This document shows, piece after piece, positions 21,874-28,572 of a stretch of 31,274 nucleotides of DNA (positions are counted from its first letter, which is position 1; each line of letters starts with the position of its first letter). The DNA lies in the NCBI GenBank assembly GCA_023389745.1, contig JAEWED010000077.1:1-31274 (forward strand), read 5' to 3'. Source of the stretch: Actinomycetes bacterium. Lineage in GTDB: Bacteria; Actinomycetota; Acidimicrobiia; Acidimicrobiales; Microtrichaceae. The notes beneath the pieces were generated by a model, which saw only the letters and a program-made list of their open reading frames with translations, did no database searches and was not told the origin of the DNA. The position numbers and the translations under genes were made by a program.

Positions 21874-23052
21874 TCAGACCGTGAGGGAGCGCACGACTTC
21901 GTCGGCGAGCAGGCGGCCCGTGTCGGTGAGCACTGCGCGACCACCGCGCACCTCGACGAGTTCGCGCACCCGATCATCGAGCGCGGACCGCGCGTCGGCC
22001 GAATCGTCGAGAGGCAGGCCCTCGGCGAGTCGGATGCCGGTCAGCACTCGCTCGAGCTCGCGTTGCTCGGCGTCGAGCAGCTCGTGTCCGCCGATGCGCG
22101 CCGAGGTCAGCGTGTCGTCACTCGTCCCGGCGGCCCACTGCTCGGTGTCCCCGACGTTCCACCACCGCAGCCCGCTCAGGTGCGAGTGGGCGCCGGGGCC
22201 GACGCCCCACCAGTTCTGGTTGCGCCAGTACAACAGGTTGTGGCGACACCGGGCGTCGTCGTCACGTGCCCAGTTCGACAGCTCGTACCACGAGAAGCCG
22301 GCGTGTTCGAGCACGCGGTCCGCGAGCCGGTAGCGCTCCGCTGCGACGTCGTCGTCGGGGGTGGCGAGCTCACCTGAGCGCACCCGGGCGGCCAGCTTGG
22401 TGCCCGACTCGATGCCGAGCGCATAGGCGCTGACGTGGTCCACGTCCGTCGAGACGACGGCGTCGAGCGTGGCGGCCCAGTCCCGGTCGGTCTCACCCGG
22501 GGTGCCATAGATCAGGTCGAGGCTGACGTGCTCGAAGCCGACACCCCGGGCCTCGGCCGCGGCGGCCAGCGCACGCTCGGGATCGTGGGTCCGGTCCAGG
22601 AGCGCCAGCACGCGGCGGCGGATGCTCTGCATGCCGAACGACATCCGCGTCGCACCCACCTCGTGCAGCGCCGCCAGCTGGCCGGTCCGCAGCCCGTCGG
22701 GGTTCGACTCGACGGTGACCTCGAGGTCGTCGCGCACCTCGAAGGCGTCGGTGACCGCGTCGAGCACCCGGCCGAGCTGCTCGGCGGACAGCATCGTCGG
22801 CGTGCCGCCACCGAAGAACACGCTCGTCAGCGGTGGGGCCACGCCGCCCAGCGTGGCCGCCGCGGTGTGGACCTCGGACACGGCGGCGACCACGTACCGC
22901 TCGATCCGCGCCGCGGTCTCGTCGCCGTCGGGATCGCCGACGGCGACGGTCGTGAACGCGCAGTAGCCGCAGCGCCGCTCGCAGAACGGCACGTGCACGT
23001 AGATGCCGAACGGGGTGGCGGCGACCTCGTCGGCGCGGTCGGTCAGGAACAC
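21874..23052 (-). CDS. hemW: HemW, radical-SAM heme chaperone (HemN-like)
   Basis: A 392-residue radical-SAM protein. The cluster motif is CERRCGYC (cysteines 24, 28 and 31) within YVHVPFCERRCGYCAF. SAM-binding blocks follow: FFGGGTPTMLS, VESNPDGL and MSFGMQSIRRRVLALLDRTH, split over two strands. The C-terminal part has NWARDDDARCRHNLLYW and GVGPGAHSHLSG, as in HemW. HemW resembles oxygen-independent coproporphyrinogen oxidase but lacks its activity and is thought to deliver heme. The start is GTG 23052; an 18-bp tandem repeat lies directly upstream. Neighbouring dnaJ/hrcA genes, a common partner, are not in the window. Confidence 0.92.
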   Translation of the reverse strand: MFLTDRADEVAATPFGIYVHVPFCERRCGYCAFTTVAVGDPDGDETAARIERYVVAAVSEVHTAAATLGGVAPPLTSVFFGGGTPTMLSAEQLGRVLDAVTDAFEVRDDLEVTVESNPDGLRTGQLAALHEVGATRMSFGMQSIRRRVLALLDRTHDPERALAAAAEARGVGFEHVSLDLIYGTPGETDRDWAATLDAVVSTDVDHVSAYALGIESGTKLAARVRSGELATPDDDVAAERYRLADRVLEHAGFSWYELSNWARDDDARCRHNLLYWRNQNWWGVGPGAHSHLSGLRWWNVGDTEQWAAGTSDDTLTSARIGGHELLDAEQRELERVLTGIRLAEGLPLDDSADARSALDDRVRELVEVRGGRAVLTDTGRLLADEVVRSLTV

Positions 23053-23060
23053 CTGTCCAT

Positions 23061-23109
23061 GGTCGCAGACGGCGGGATGGTCGCAGACGGCGGGATGGTC
23101 GCAGACAGC
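23061..23109. repeat. 18-bp tandem repeat upstream of hemW
   Basis: GGTCGCAGACGGCGGGAT occurs at 23061-23078 and 23079-23096, followed by a partial unit (23097-23109). It occupies the position of the hemW leader and could duplicate its promoter region. Confidence 0.92.
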
Positions 23110-23154
23110 GCCGTGCGCGACCCATGTGACGGTCGCCCGGCGGCCCGAAAGCGC

Positions 23155-23185
23155 TTGGGGGTCCCGCAGGGGCCGCCGGTAACCT
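23155..23185 (+). promoter_or_regulatory. asd promoter
   Basis: TTGGGG (23155-23160) and TAACCT (23180-23185), 19 bp apart. The ATG lies seven bases beyond the -10, so the transcript is probably leaderless. Confidence 0.5.
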
Positions 23186-23192
23186 CGGGGGC

Positions 23193-24233
23193 ATGACCCT
23201 CCCCTCGAACCCCACCATCGGCGTGTTCGGCGCCACCGGCCAGGTCGGCAGCGTCATGCGGACCCTGCTCGCCGAGCGGTCCTTCCCGCTGTCGTCCGTG
23301 CGGTTCTTCGCCTCGGCCCGCTCCGCGGGCTCGACGCTGCCGTGGGGCGACGGCGAGGTCGTCGTCGAGGACACCGCGACCGCCGACTTCAGCGGCATCG
23401 ACATCGCCCTGTTCTCCGCCGGTGCGACCAGCTCACGCGAGTACGCGCCGAAGGTCGCCGCCGCCGGCGCGGTCGTCGTCGACAACTCCTCGGCCTGGCG
23501 TCTCGACCCGGACGTCCCGCTCGTCGTGGCAGAGGTGAACCCGCACGCCCTCGACGACCGCCCGAAGGGCATCATCGCCAACCCGAACTGCACGACCATG
23601 GCGGCGATGCCGGTGCTCAAGCCCCTCGCGGTCGAGGCCGGACTGCGTCGCCTGGTGGTCAGCACCTACCAGGCCGTCTCCGGCGGCGGTCTCGCCGGGG
23701 TCGAGGAGCTCGCCGGCCAGGTCGACGGTCTCGTGGGTGACGTGCGCGACCTCACCTTCGACGGTGGGTCCGTGAAGTTCCCCGCCGCGTCGAAGTTCCC
23801 CAAGACGATCGCCTTCGACGTCGTGCCGCTCGCCGGGTCGATCGTCGAGGACGGCTCCGAGGAGACCGACGAGGAGCAGAAGCTCCGCAACGAGAGCCGC
23901 AAGATCCTCGAGATCCCCGAGCTGCGGGTGTCGGGCACGTGCGTGCGGGTGCCGGTCTTCACCGGTCACTCCCTGTCGATCAACGCCGAGTTCGACCGCG
24001 ACATCTCCCCGGACCGCGCCCGTGAGCTGCTCGCCGCTGCCCCCGGCGTCGAGCTCAGCGACGTGCCGACGCCGCTCGAGGCCGCCGGCAAGGACCCGTC
24101 CTACGTCGGGCGCATCCGCCGCGACTCCTCCGTCGAGCACGGCCTGGTGCTGTTCGTCTCGAACGACAACCTGCGCAAGGGCGCCGCGCTCAACACGATC
24201 CAGATCGCCGAGGAGCTGATCGCTCGCAGCTGA
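23193..24233 (+). CDS. asd: Aspartate-semialdehyde dehydrogenase
   Basis: A 346-residue enzyme that reduces aspartyl phosphate to aspartate semialdehyde with NADPH, the second step of the aspartate pathway. The cofactor motif GATGQVG is at residues 13-19. The catalytic cysteine is C133 in NPNCTTMAAMP, and the substrate region includes STYQAVSGGG and VFTGHSLSINAEF with the catalytic histidine. The length and motifs are standard. It lies about 8 kb from lysC with a promoter of very similar -35 context, so the two may be controlled together. It converges on the DUF1622 gene with a 31-bp gap. Confidence 0.96.
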   Translation: MTLPSNPTIGVFGATGQVGSVMRTLLAERSFPLSSVRFFASARSAGSTLPWGDGEVVVEDTATADFSGIDIALFSAGATSSREYAPKVAAAGAVVVDNSSAWRLDPDVPLVVAEVNPHALDDRPKGIIANPNCTTMAAMPVLKPLAVEAGLRRLVVSTYQAVSGGGLAGVEELAGQVDGLVGDVRDLTFDGGSVKFPAASKFPKTIAFDVVPLAGSIVEDGSEETDEEQKLRNESRKILEIPELRVSGTCVRVPVFTGHSLSINAEFDRDISPDRARELLAAAPGVELSDVPTPLEAAGKDPSYVGRIRRDSSVEHGLVLFVSNDNLRKGAALNTIQIAEELIARS

Positions 24234-24264
24234 GCGTGCGGCCGGGCCCGGCGTGTCCGGTGCC

Positions 24265-24642
24265 TCAGAGGACCGTGGCGTCGTGGTCCCGTGGATGCGT
24301 GCGCCACTTGTTCCAGGGCCACGTCCCGTCGATCTCGACCTCGAGCGAGAAGCTGAGCAGGATCCGGATCACGACGATCGCTCCCAGCACCAGCACGCTG
24401 CTGGGTGTGGGCTCCACGACGATCGTCCGGATGATGTCGGCGAGTAGCAGGACCTCGAGCCCCAGCAGGATGACCCGCGCCAGCTTCCGTCGCAGTCGCG
24501 GGTAGGCGAGCGACCGCGACGACTCGTCGAACATGTCCTGCGCCCAACCCCAGAACGAGGCGAGCCCTCCGACGAGCAGCACGACGACGCCACCGCCCTC
24601 GACGGTGCGCACCACGACGTCCATGATCTCCTCGTAGGTCAC
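24265..24642 (-). CDS. DUF1622 membrane protein
   Basis: A 125-residue membrane protein with three hydrophobic stretches (about residues 17-34, 57-72 and 82-97). The DUF1622 signature is ILLGLEVLLLADIIRTIVVEP followed by VLVLGAIVVIRILLSFSLEVEI, both seen in full but quoted here in parts of the conserved block. Its function is unknown. The GTG start follows TACCGT by seven bases. A run of basic residues after the first span suggests the loop is cytoplasmic. Confidence 0.85.
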   Translation of the reverse strand: MTYEEIMDVVVRTVEGGGVVVLLVGGLASFWGWAQDMFDESSRSLAYPRLRRKLARVILLGLEVLLLADIIRTIVVEPTPSSVLVLGAIVVIRILLSFSLEVEIDGTWPWNKWRTHPRDHDATVL

Positions 24643-24649
24643 CTCTGTG

Positions 24650-24655
24650 ACGGTA
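24650..24655 (-). promoter_or_regulatory. -10 element of the DUF1622 gene (leaderless type)
   Basis: TACCGT on the minus strand, seven bases before the GTG at 24642. The rest of the 78-bp gap to the MazG-like gene shows nothing else. Confidence 0.5.
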
Positions 24656-24720
24656 TCGCCGGGTCGGGCCGGTGCAGCGCTTTCAGCGCCGCCGTGCTCG
24701 ACGAGCGCGGGGTGCGTCGC

Positions 24721-24975
24721 TCAGAGCGGCGGGTCGTCGACGTAGCGACGGGCGGCCTCGTCGAGTGACAGCCCCATCTGGTTCGCGAGCGACGCGACCC
24801 AGGCCAGCACGTCACCGAGCTCGTGCAGCTGCTGCTCGCGGGTGCCCTTGCGGACCGCTTGTGCGAGCTCCCCGACCTCTTCGCAGAGCCACGCCACCGT
24901 GGCGGGCACGCCCCGGTCCCGGTCGGCTGCCCCGTAGAGCTGCTCCATCAGGTCCTGGAAGGCGGTGATCTCCAT
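24721..24975 (-). CDS. MazG-like nucleotide pyrophosphohydrolase
   Basis: An 84-residue all-helical protein with the magnesium-binding motif of the MazG/iMazG group: CEEVGELAQAV at about residues 31-41 (EExxE) and HELGDVLAWVASLAN (ExxD) in the second helix pair. Such small proteins hydrolyse nucleoside triphosphates to monophosphates, mainly to remove damaged or unwanted dNTPs. It is a single domain, shorter than classical two-domain MazG. The ATG follows TAGGGT by six bases, a leaderless arrangement. Confidence 0.87.
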   Translation of the reverse strand: MEITAFQDLMEQLYGAADRDRGVPATVAWLCEEVGELAQAVRKGTREQQLHELGDVLAWVASLANQMGLSLDEAARRYVDDPPL

Positions 24976-24981
24976 TGCACG

Positions 24982-24987
24982 ACCCTA
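24982..24987 (-). promoter_or_regulatory. -10 element of the MazG-like gene (leaderless type)
   Basis: TAGGGT on the minus strand, six bases before the ATG at 24975. Confidence 0.55.
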
Positions 24988-25027
24988 CGGGAGGGCGCAC
25001 GTGCCCCGGTCGGGGTGGGTGGCGGGA

Positions 25028-25519
25028 TCAGGCCCGCATGAAGACCTGGACGGTGAACACGGTGCGATGGCCGTTGCACGTGCCCCACACCGCGCCGGCA
25101 CCCACATAGTTGTAGGAGCCGTCGAGGATGTTGGCCCGGTGGCCCGAGGAGTTCATGTACGCCACGTGGACCTGACCGATGCTGCCGCCGCGACCGACGT
25201 TCTCGCCGAGCTTGCGCCAGTTCGACGGTGCTCCGTCGGCGAGTCGGGAGTGCGAGATCTGGCAGCGGTCGCGCAGCGTGGACGCCCATTGGTCGGCCTT
25301 CGCGTTGAGCTGTGCGTGCTGCTGCACCGGTGGCAGCCCGGCCGCGGCACGGGAGGCGTTGATCTCGGCGACGACGGCGTTGCGGTCCGGCGTCGAGGTT
25401 TCGCACGAGGTGAGTGTGCTGCTCAGCAGCAGCACGGCCAGCACCGCGACGACGGTCGCAGCGACGGGACGACGACGGCGGGAGCGTGGCGTGGTGCTCG
25501 GGAGGGTGGTCACAGCCAT
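25028..25519 (-). CDS. CAP-domain (SCP/PR-1-like) secreted lipoprotein
   Basis: A 163-residue protein with a long basic signal peptide (PRSRRRRPVAATVVAVLAVL) ending in a lipobox LTSC with cysteine 39, followed by a CAP domain. Family marks are AEINASRAAAGLPP, LNAKADQWASTLRDRC, LGENVGRGG and SSGHRANILDGSYNYVGAG. The conserved histidine of SGHR is present, and an equivalent first histidine may be ISHSRL. Bacterial CAP proteins are exported, and their role is mostly unknown. The ATG lies six bases after GATAAC, which may be its -10 hexamer. Confidence 0.9.
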   Translation of the reverse strand: MAVTTLPSTTPRSRRRRPVAATVVAVLAVLLLSSTLTSCETSTPDRNAVVAEINASRAAAGLPPVQQHAQLNAKADQWASTLRDRCQISHSRLADGAPSNWRKLGENVGRGGSIGQVHVAYMNSSGHRANILDGSYNYVGAGAVWGTCNGHRTVFTVQVFMRA

Positions 25520-25621
25520 GCAGCTGTTATCGAACGTGGTTCGGAGGACCTTGACCCTTCACCGAACTATTTCGCGAGACATCCGACACCGACCCGGTTT
25601 CGGCGTCGCCCAGCAGCGCGC

Positions 25622-25651
25622 AACGGCAACGGCAACGGCAACGGCAACAGC
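25622..25651. repeat. Hexanucleotide tandem repeat (AACGGC)n
   Basis: Four perfect AACGGC units (25622-25645) and one variant AACAGC, within the 227-bp gap between the CAP gene and the tRNA. It is short and slippage-prone with no visible function. Confidence 0.92.
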
Positions 25652-25677
25652 GTTGCAGCGGCGGGCGGGCGATCACG

Positions 25678-25717
25678 CATCGAGCCCCGGCTGCTGACGC
25701 AGGTCCGGGGCTCGATG
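25678..25717 (-). terminator. Probable terminator of the tRNA-Pro gene
   Basis: A perfect 13-bp stem (CATCGAGCCCCGG at 25678-25690 with its complement at 25705-25717) and a 14-base loop, 30 bp beyond the tRNA 3' end. A smaller hairpin (GGTCCG/CGGACC, 25724-25740) lies between it and the tRNA. No T-run is present. Confidence 0.7.
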
Positions 25718-25746
25718 TGGGACGGTCCGTCGAGCGGACCATGTTG

Positions 25747-25820
25747 TCGGGTGGGGGAGATTTGAACTCCCGACCTCCTCGTCCCGAACGAGGCGCGCTA
25801 CCAAGCTGCGCCACCACCCG
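25747..25820 (-). tRNA. tRNA-Pro, anticodon CGG
   Basis: A 74-nt cloverleaf with every stem perfect: acceptor CGGGTGG/CCACCCG, D stem GCGC/GCGC with loop AGCTTGGTA, anticodon stem CCTCG/CGAGG around TTCGGGA (anticodon CGG, reading CCG), a five-base variable loop, and T stem GGGAG/CTCCC with TTCAAAT. The discriminator base is A. The 3' CCA is not encoded and must be added afterwards, which is common in actinobacteria. The CGG anticodon suits the proline codon CCG, which is heavily used here. Confidence 0.97.
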
Positions 25821-25831
25821 TGGAAGGACGC

Positions 25832-25860
25832 ATCGTAGTGGTCCGCCCCGTCGGGCGGAA
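25832..25860 (-). promoter_or_regulatory. tRNA-Pro promoter
   Basis: On the minus strand, TTCCGC (25860-25855) and TACGAT (25837-25832) are 17 bp apart, and the tRNA 5' end is 11 bases past the -10, leaving a leader of a few bases. The -35 is weak and overlaps the hairpin at 25842-25859. Confidence 0.55.
25842..25859 (-). terminator. Hairpin downstream of the receiver gene
   Basis: TCCGCCC (25842-25848) and GGGCGGA (25853-25859) around a CGTC loop, 27 bp beyond the receiver gene stop on the minus strand. GCATCG (25830-25835) and CGATGC (25864-25869) extend it as an outer stem. It separates this transcript from the tRNA gene while overlapping the tRNA promoter. Confidence 0.5.
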
Positions 25861-25885
25861 ATGCGATGCGGTGGACGCCGTCAGC

Positions 25886-26380
25886 TCAGCTGGCGACGTC
25901 GTCGACGGGCTGCTCGTCGGCGGCGTCGGAGCCGTCCGCAGCGTCGTCGGCGACCGGGGTGTCGTCGAGCACCGGCCGGGCCCCACCCTCGGAGTAGCGC
26001 TCACCGGCGAGGACCGCCGCGGCGGCGGTCCGGAGGCGGAGGGCGTCGAGCGGCTTGACCAGCCACCCGTCGGCGTCGGCCCGGCGGGCGATGAACACAT
26101 CCGCGTCGCGGTCCAGCAGGATGATCACGTTCTGCGGGGGGATGCGGTCGAAGCTCTCCTCGTTGCGCAGGCCCAGACAGGTCGCGACGCCGCCCATGTT
26201 GCCGATCTGCAGGTCGAGCACGACCAGGTCCGGTTCGAGCTGGCGCACGGCCGGCAGCACCTCTCGGCCCGCGTGGACCCGGGCGATGGTGGTGCCGGTC
26301 TCGCCCAGCGCGGCGTCGACCTCGTCGAAGACCTCGTCGGCGTCGGTGGCGATCAGGATGGTGCGTGCTGCGGTGACCAC
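25886..26380 (-). CDS. Stand-alone receiver-domain (response-regulator-like) protein
   Basis: A 164-residue protein with one receiver domain: an acidic pair early on (ATDAD), the phospho-acceptor D56 in LDLQIGN after LVV, and the conserved lysine in WLVKPLD (K109). The usual Thr/Ser position reads LLDRD, so the switch residue is altered. No output domain follows; instead residues 130-164 are an acidic disordered tail rich in D, A and E. It may act as a phosphate sink or bind a partner. The GTG start lies seven bases after TAACGT, whose TAA is also the stop codon of the ArsA-type gene upstream. No histidine kinase is nearby. Confidence 0.8.
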   Translation of the reverse strand: MVTAARTILIATDADEVFDEVDAALGETGTTIARVHAGREVLPAVRQLEPDLVVLDLQIGNMGGVATCLGLRNEESFDRIPPQNVIILLDRDADVFIARRADADGWLVKPLDALRLRTAAAAVLAGERYSEGGARPVLDDTPVADDAADGSDAADEQPVDDVAS

Positions 26381-26387
26381 GGAGCGG

Positions 26388-26393
26388 ACGTTA
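26388..26393 (-). promoter_or_regulatory. -10 element of the receiver gene, overlapping the upstream stop codon
   Basis: TAACGT on the minus strand, seven bases before the GTG at 26380. Its first three bases are the TAA stop of the preceding ATPase gene. Confidence 0.5.
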
Positions 26394-27536
26394 CCGTTCC
26401 CCGCCGTCGAAGAGCAGATCGGCGAGCAGCGACAGCGACGTCAGATCGGTGACCTCGAAGGGCTGCACGGCGAGCTCGGCGACCGGAGCGGGCGCGACCC
26501 GGGCCCGCAGTCCGGCCAGGTGGTCGTGCTCCCCGGCGGCCAGCACCCTCGAATCCGCGAGCGCCGTGTAGTGGTCGGCGAGCGCCGTCCCGGACAGCTC
26601 CGCGGCCCGGGCGCGCAGCGCGGCCGGCGTCTCGCCCGGGCCCCGGGTGCCACCGGCGGGTCCGGCGAAGGACGGCTGCATGCGGTTGACCACGAGGGCT
26701 CGCACGTCGATGCCGGCGTCGTGCAGCTTGTCGGCGAAGAACCCGGCCTCTGCCACAGTGTCGGCCTTGGGCGAGGCGACCAGGACGAAGCTGGTGGAGC
26801 GTTCGCAGAGCAGGTCGTCCACCCGGCGCGCCCGTTCGGCGAAGCCCTTCTCCATGCCGTCGAAGGCGGCGAAGAAGTCGATGGCATCCGCGATCACGTC
26901 GCCGCCCACCACCTTCGACAGGCTGCGCACCAGTGTCTGCGCCGCGACGTTGACCGCTTTGACGATGCCGCGGGTCGGTGCGACCAGCACCCGGTACAGG
27001 CGGTGGTCGAGGAAGTGGGCGAGGCGCTGGGGCGCCTCGATGAAGTCCAGCGCGTTGCGCGTCGGCGGAGTGTCGACGACGACCAGGTCGTAATCGCCCT
27101 CGACGGCCAGCTCGTAGAGCTTCTCCGAGGCCATGTACTCCTGGGTGCCCGACAGCGACCCGGAGATGTTCTCGTAGAACTTGTTGGCGAGGATCCGTTC
27201 GGCCTGTGCGGGGCTCGCCGAGTAGCGCCGCACCAGCCCGTCGAAGGTGGCCTTGGTGTCGAGCATCATCGCCCAGAGCTCGCCGTCCCAGCCCGCGCCG
27301 CCGTCGGGGTCGATGAGGGCGGGGGTGTTCGTGAGCCCCTCGAGCCCGAGCGCGTCCGCGAGGCGACGTGCGGGGTCGATGGTGACCACGACCGCTCGAC
27401 GCCCCTGCCGCGCCGCCTCGAGCGCGATGACCGCCGCGGTGGTGGTCTTGCCGACGCCACCCGAGCCGCAGCACACCACGACATGGCTGCGCGCGACGAC
27501 CTCACCGATGGACTCGGAGCCCGTCGGGTCGGTCAC
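26391..27536 (-). CDS. ArsA/Get3-type ATPase, second subunit (BagB-like)
   Basis: A 381-residue P-loop ATPase of the ArsA family. The Walker A loop is GSGGVGKT at residues 24-31, in which the signature lysine usually found as the second residue is serine. Other family blocks are VVTIDPARRLADALGL (switch/nucleotide region), YDLVVVDTPPTRNALDF and VVNRMQPSFAG. The GTG start overlaps the stop of the first ATPase gene (GTGA), so the two are translationally coupled and likely form a heterodimer. The pair matches Rv3679/Rv3680 (BagA/BagB) of Mycobacterium tuberculosis, which also lie beside a whiB gene. No arsenite pump gene is present, so arsenic resistance is unlikely. Confidence 0.9.
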   Translation of the reverse strand: MTDPTGSESIGEVVARSHVVVCCGSGGVGKTTTAAVIALEAARQGRRAVVVTIDPARRLADALGLEGLTNTPALIDPDGGAGWDGELWAMMLDTKATFDGLVRRYSASPAQAERILANKFYENISGSLSGTQEYMASEKLYELAVEGDYDLVVVDTPPTRNALDFIEAPQRLAHFLDHRLYRVLVAPTRGIVKAVNVAAQTLVRSLSKVVGGDVIADAIDFFAAFDGMEKGFAERARRVDDLLCERSTSFVLVASPKADTVAEAGFFADKLHDAGIDVRALVVNRMQPSFAGPAGGTRGPGETPAALRARAAELSGTALADHYTALADSRVLAAGEHDHLAGLRARVAPAPVAELAVQPFEVTDLTSLSLLADLLFDGGER

Positions 27537-28549
27537 GACGCGCTCCCTTCGTCGGCTCCGCGGTGATCCGGGCCGCGGTGATCCGGGCCGCGGTGATCTG
27601 GGAGAGCCTCGACGCCGCTCAGCATCCGCTCCGCGAGCAGGTCGAGCTCGAGGCGCCCCAGGTCCGAGGTGAAGAGGTACGGCAGCCGGAGCTGCGCGAG
27701 GGGCAGCTCGTGGGCCATGCGCTCCAGCTGGGTGCGCTGCAGCGCGGTGCGTGCCGAGCGGAACTCCGACGACGCCTCGAGCAGGGCCGCTTCGCCGGGC
27801 TCCAGGGCAGCTCCCGCGTCGGCCGCGGCGCGGGCGGGCTCGACGGACAGGCCCTCGAGCTCGGGGAACACGCCGTTGATCACGACCGGGCCGAGCGCCA
27901 CGCCGACCTCGTCCTCGAGGTCGTAGGCGGTCTCGATCAGCTCGTTCACCGGGGTCTCCTCGGGTGAGGTCACGAGCATCACCCGGCAGCGCTGCGGGTC
28001 GTGCAGCAGATCGAGCACGTCGACGGCCTGCGCGTTGATCGGTCCGACCTTCACGGCATCCGCGAGTCCCGAGGCCGAACGCAGGAACGAGATGGCGTGG
28101 CCCGCCGCGGGCGCGTCGAGCAGGATCAGGTCGAACTCGCCGGAGCGCTCGAGCTGCTTCACCTTGCCGAGCACGAGGATGTCGCGGATGCCCGGCACCG
28201 CGGTCGACACCAGGTCGACCGCGCCGCTGGACACGAGCCGCTTCGAGATGCGCTGCAGTCCGTGGTCGCGCAGGTAGTCGAGCAGCGCGTCGTCGGGGGT
28301 GAGCGTGCGGGCGGTGATGCCGGCGTGCACCTCGGAGGGCTCGACCAGGCGGAGGTCGTGGTAGGTGAAGTCCGGCGACTCGAACAGCGAAGCCAGACCG
28401 GACTTGCCCTCGACCTCGACGACGAGGGTCCGTACGCCGCTCATCGAGGCCGACATGGCCATCGCCGCGGTGACGGCGGTTTTGCCGACTCCGCCTTTCC
28501 CGGCGACGATGATCACTCCGGATGCAGTGAAGAACTGCTCAGGATCCAC
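27533..28549 (-). CDS. ArsA/Get3-type ATPase, first subunit (BagA-like)
   Basis: A 338-residue P-loop ATPase. The deviant Walker A loop is complete, GKGGVGKT at residues 17-24 with both lysines. FDLILLDAPAAGHAISFLRS is the switch region, and RVMLVTSPEETPVNELIE is typical of the family. It is shorter than its partner and ends in a Pro/Asp/His/Arg/Gly repeat (PDHRG three times) produced by a 15-bp tandem DNA repeat at the gene end, probably a disordered tail. The GTG at 28549 follows AAGGGACAGC. It is coupled to the second ATPase and divergent, by only 23 bp, from the NfeD-like gene. Confidence 0.9.
   Translation of the reverse strand: MDPEQFFTASGVIIVAGKGGVGKTAVTAAMAMSASMSGVRTLVVEVEGKSGLASLFESPDFTYHDLRLVEPSEVHAGITARTLTPDDALLDYLRDHGLQRISKRLVSSGAVDLVSTAVPGIRDILVLGKVKQLERSGEFDLILLDAPAAGHAISFLRSASGLADAVKVGPINAQAVDVLDLLHDPQRCRVMLVTSPEETPVNELIETAYDLEDEVGVALGPVVINGVFPELEGLSVEPARAAADAGAALEPGEAALLEASSEFRSARTALQRTQLERMAHELPLAQLRLPYLFTSDLGRLELDLLAERMLSGVEALPDHRGPDHRGPDHRGADEGSAS
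27560..27604. repeat. 15-bp tandem repeat in the 3' end of the first ATPase gene
   Basis: GCGGTGATCCGGGCC occurs at 27560-27574 and 27575-27589, followed by a degenerate copy (27590-27604). Being a multiple of three, it adds five-residue PDHRG units to the C-terminus of the ATPase. Confidence 0.92.
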
Positions 28550-28572
28550 GCTGTCCCTTCGGAGGCTGTGCT

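Noticed and set aside
25622..25651. Hexamer repeat as a possible CRISPR or origin iteron array
   Set aside because: Units are only six bases long, contiguous and without spacers; simple slippage is sufficient.
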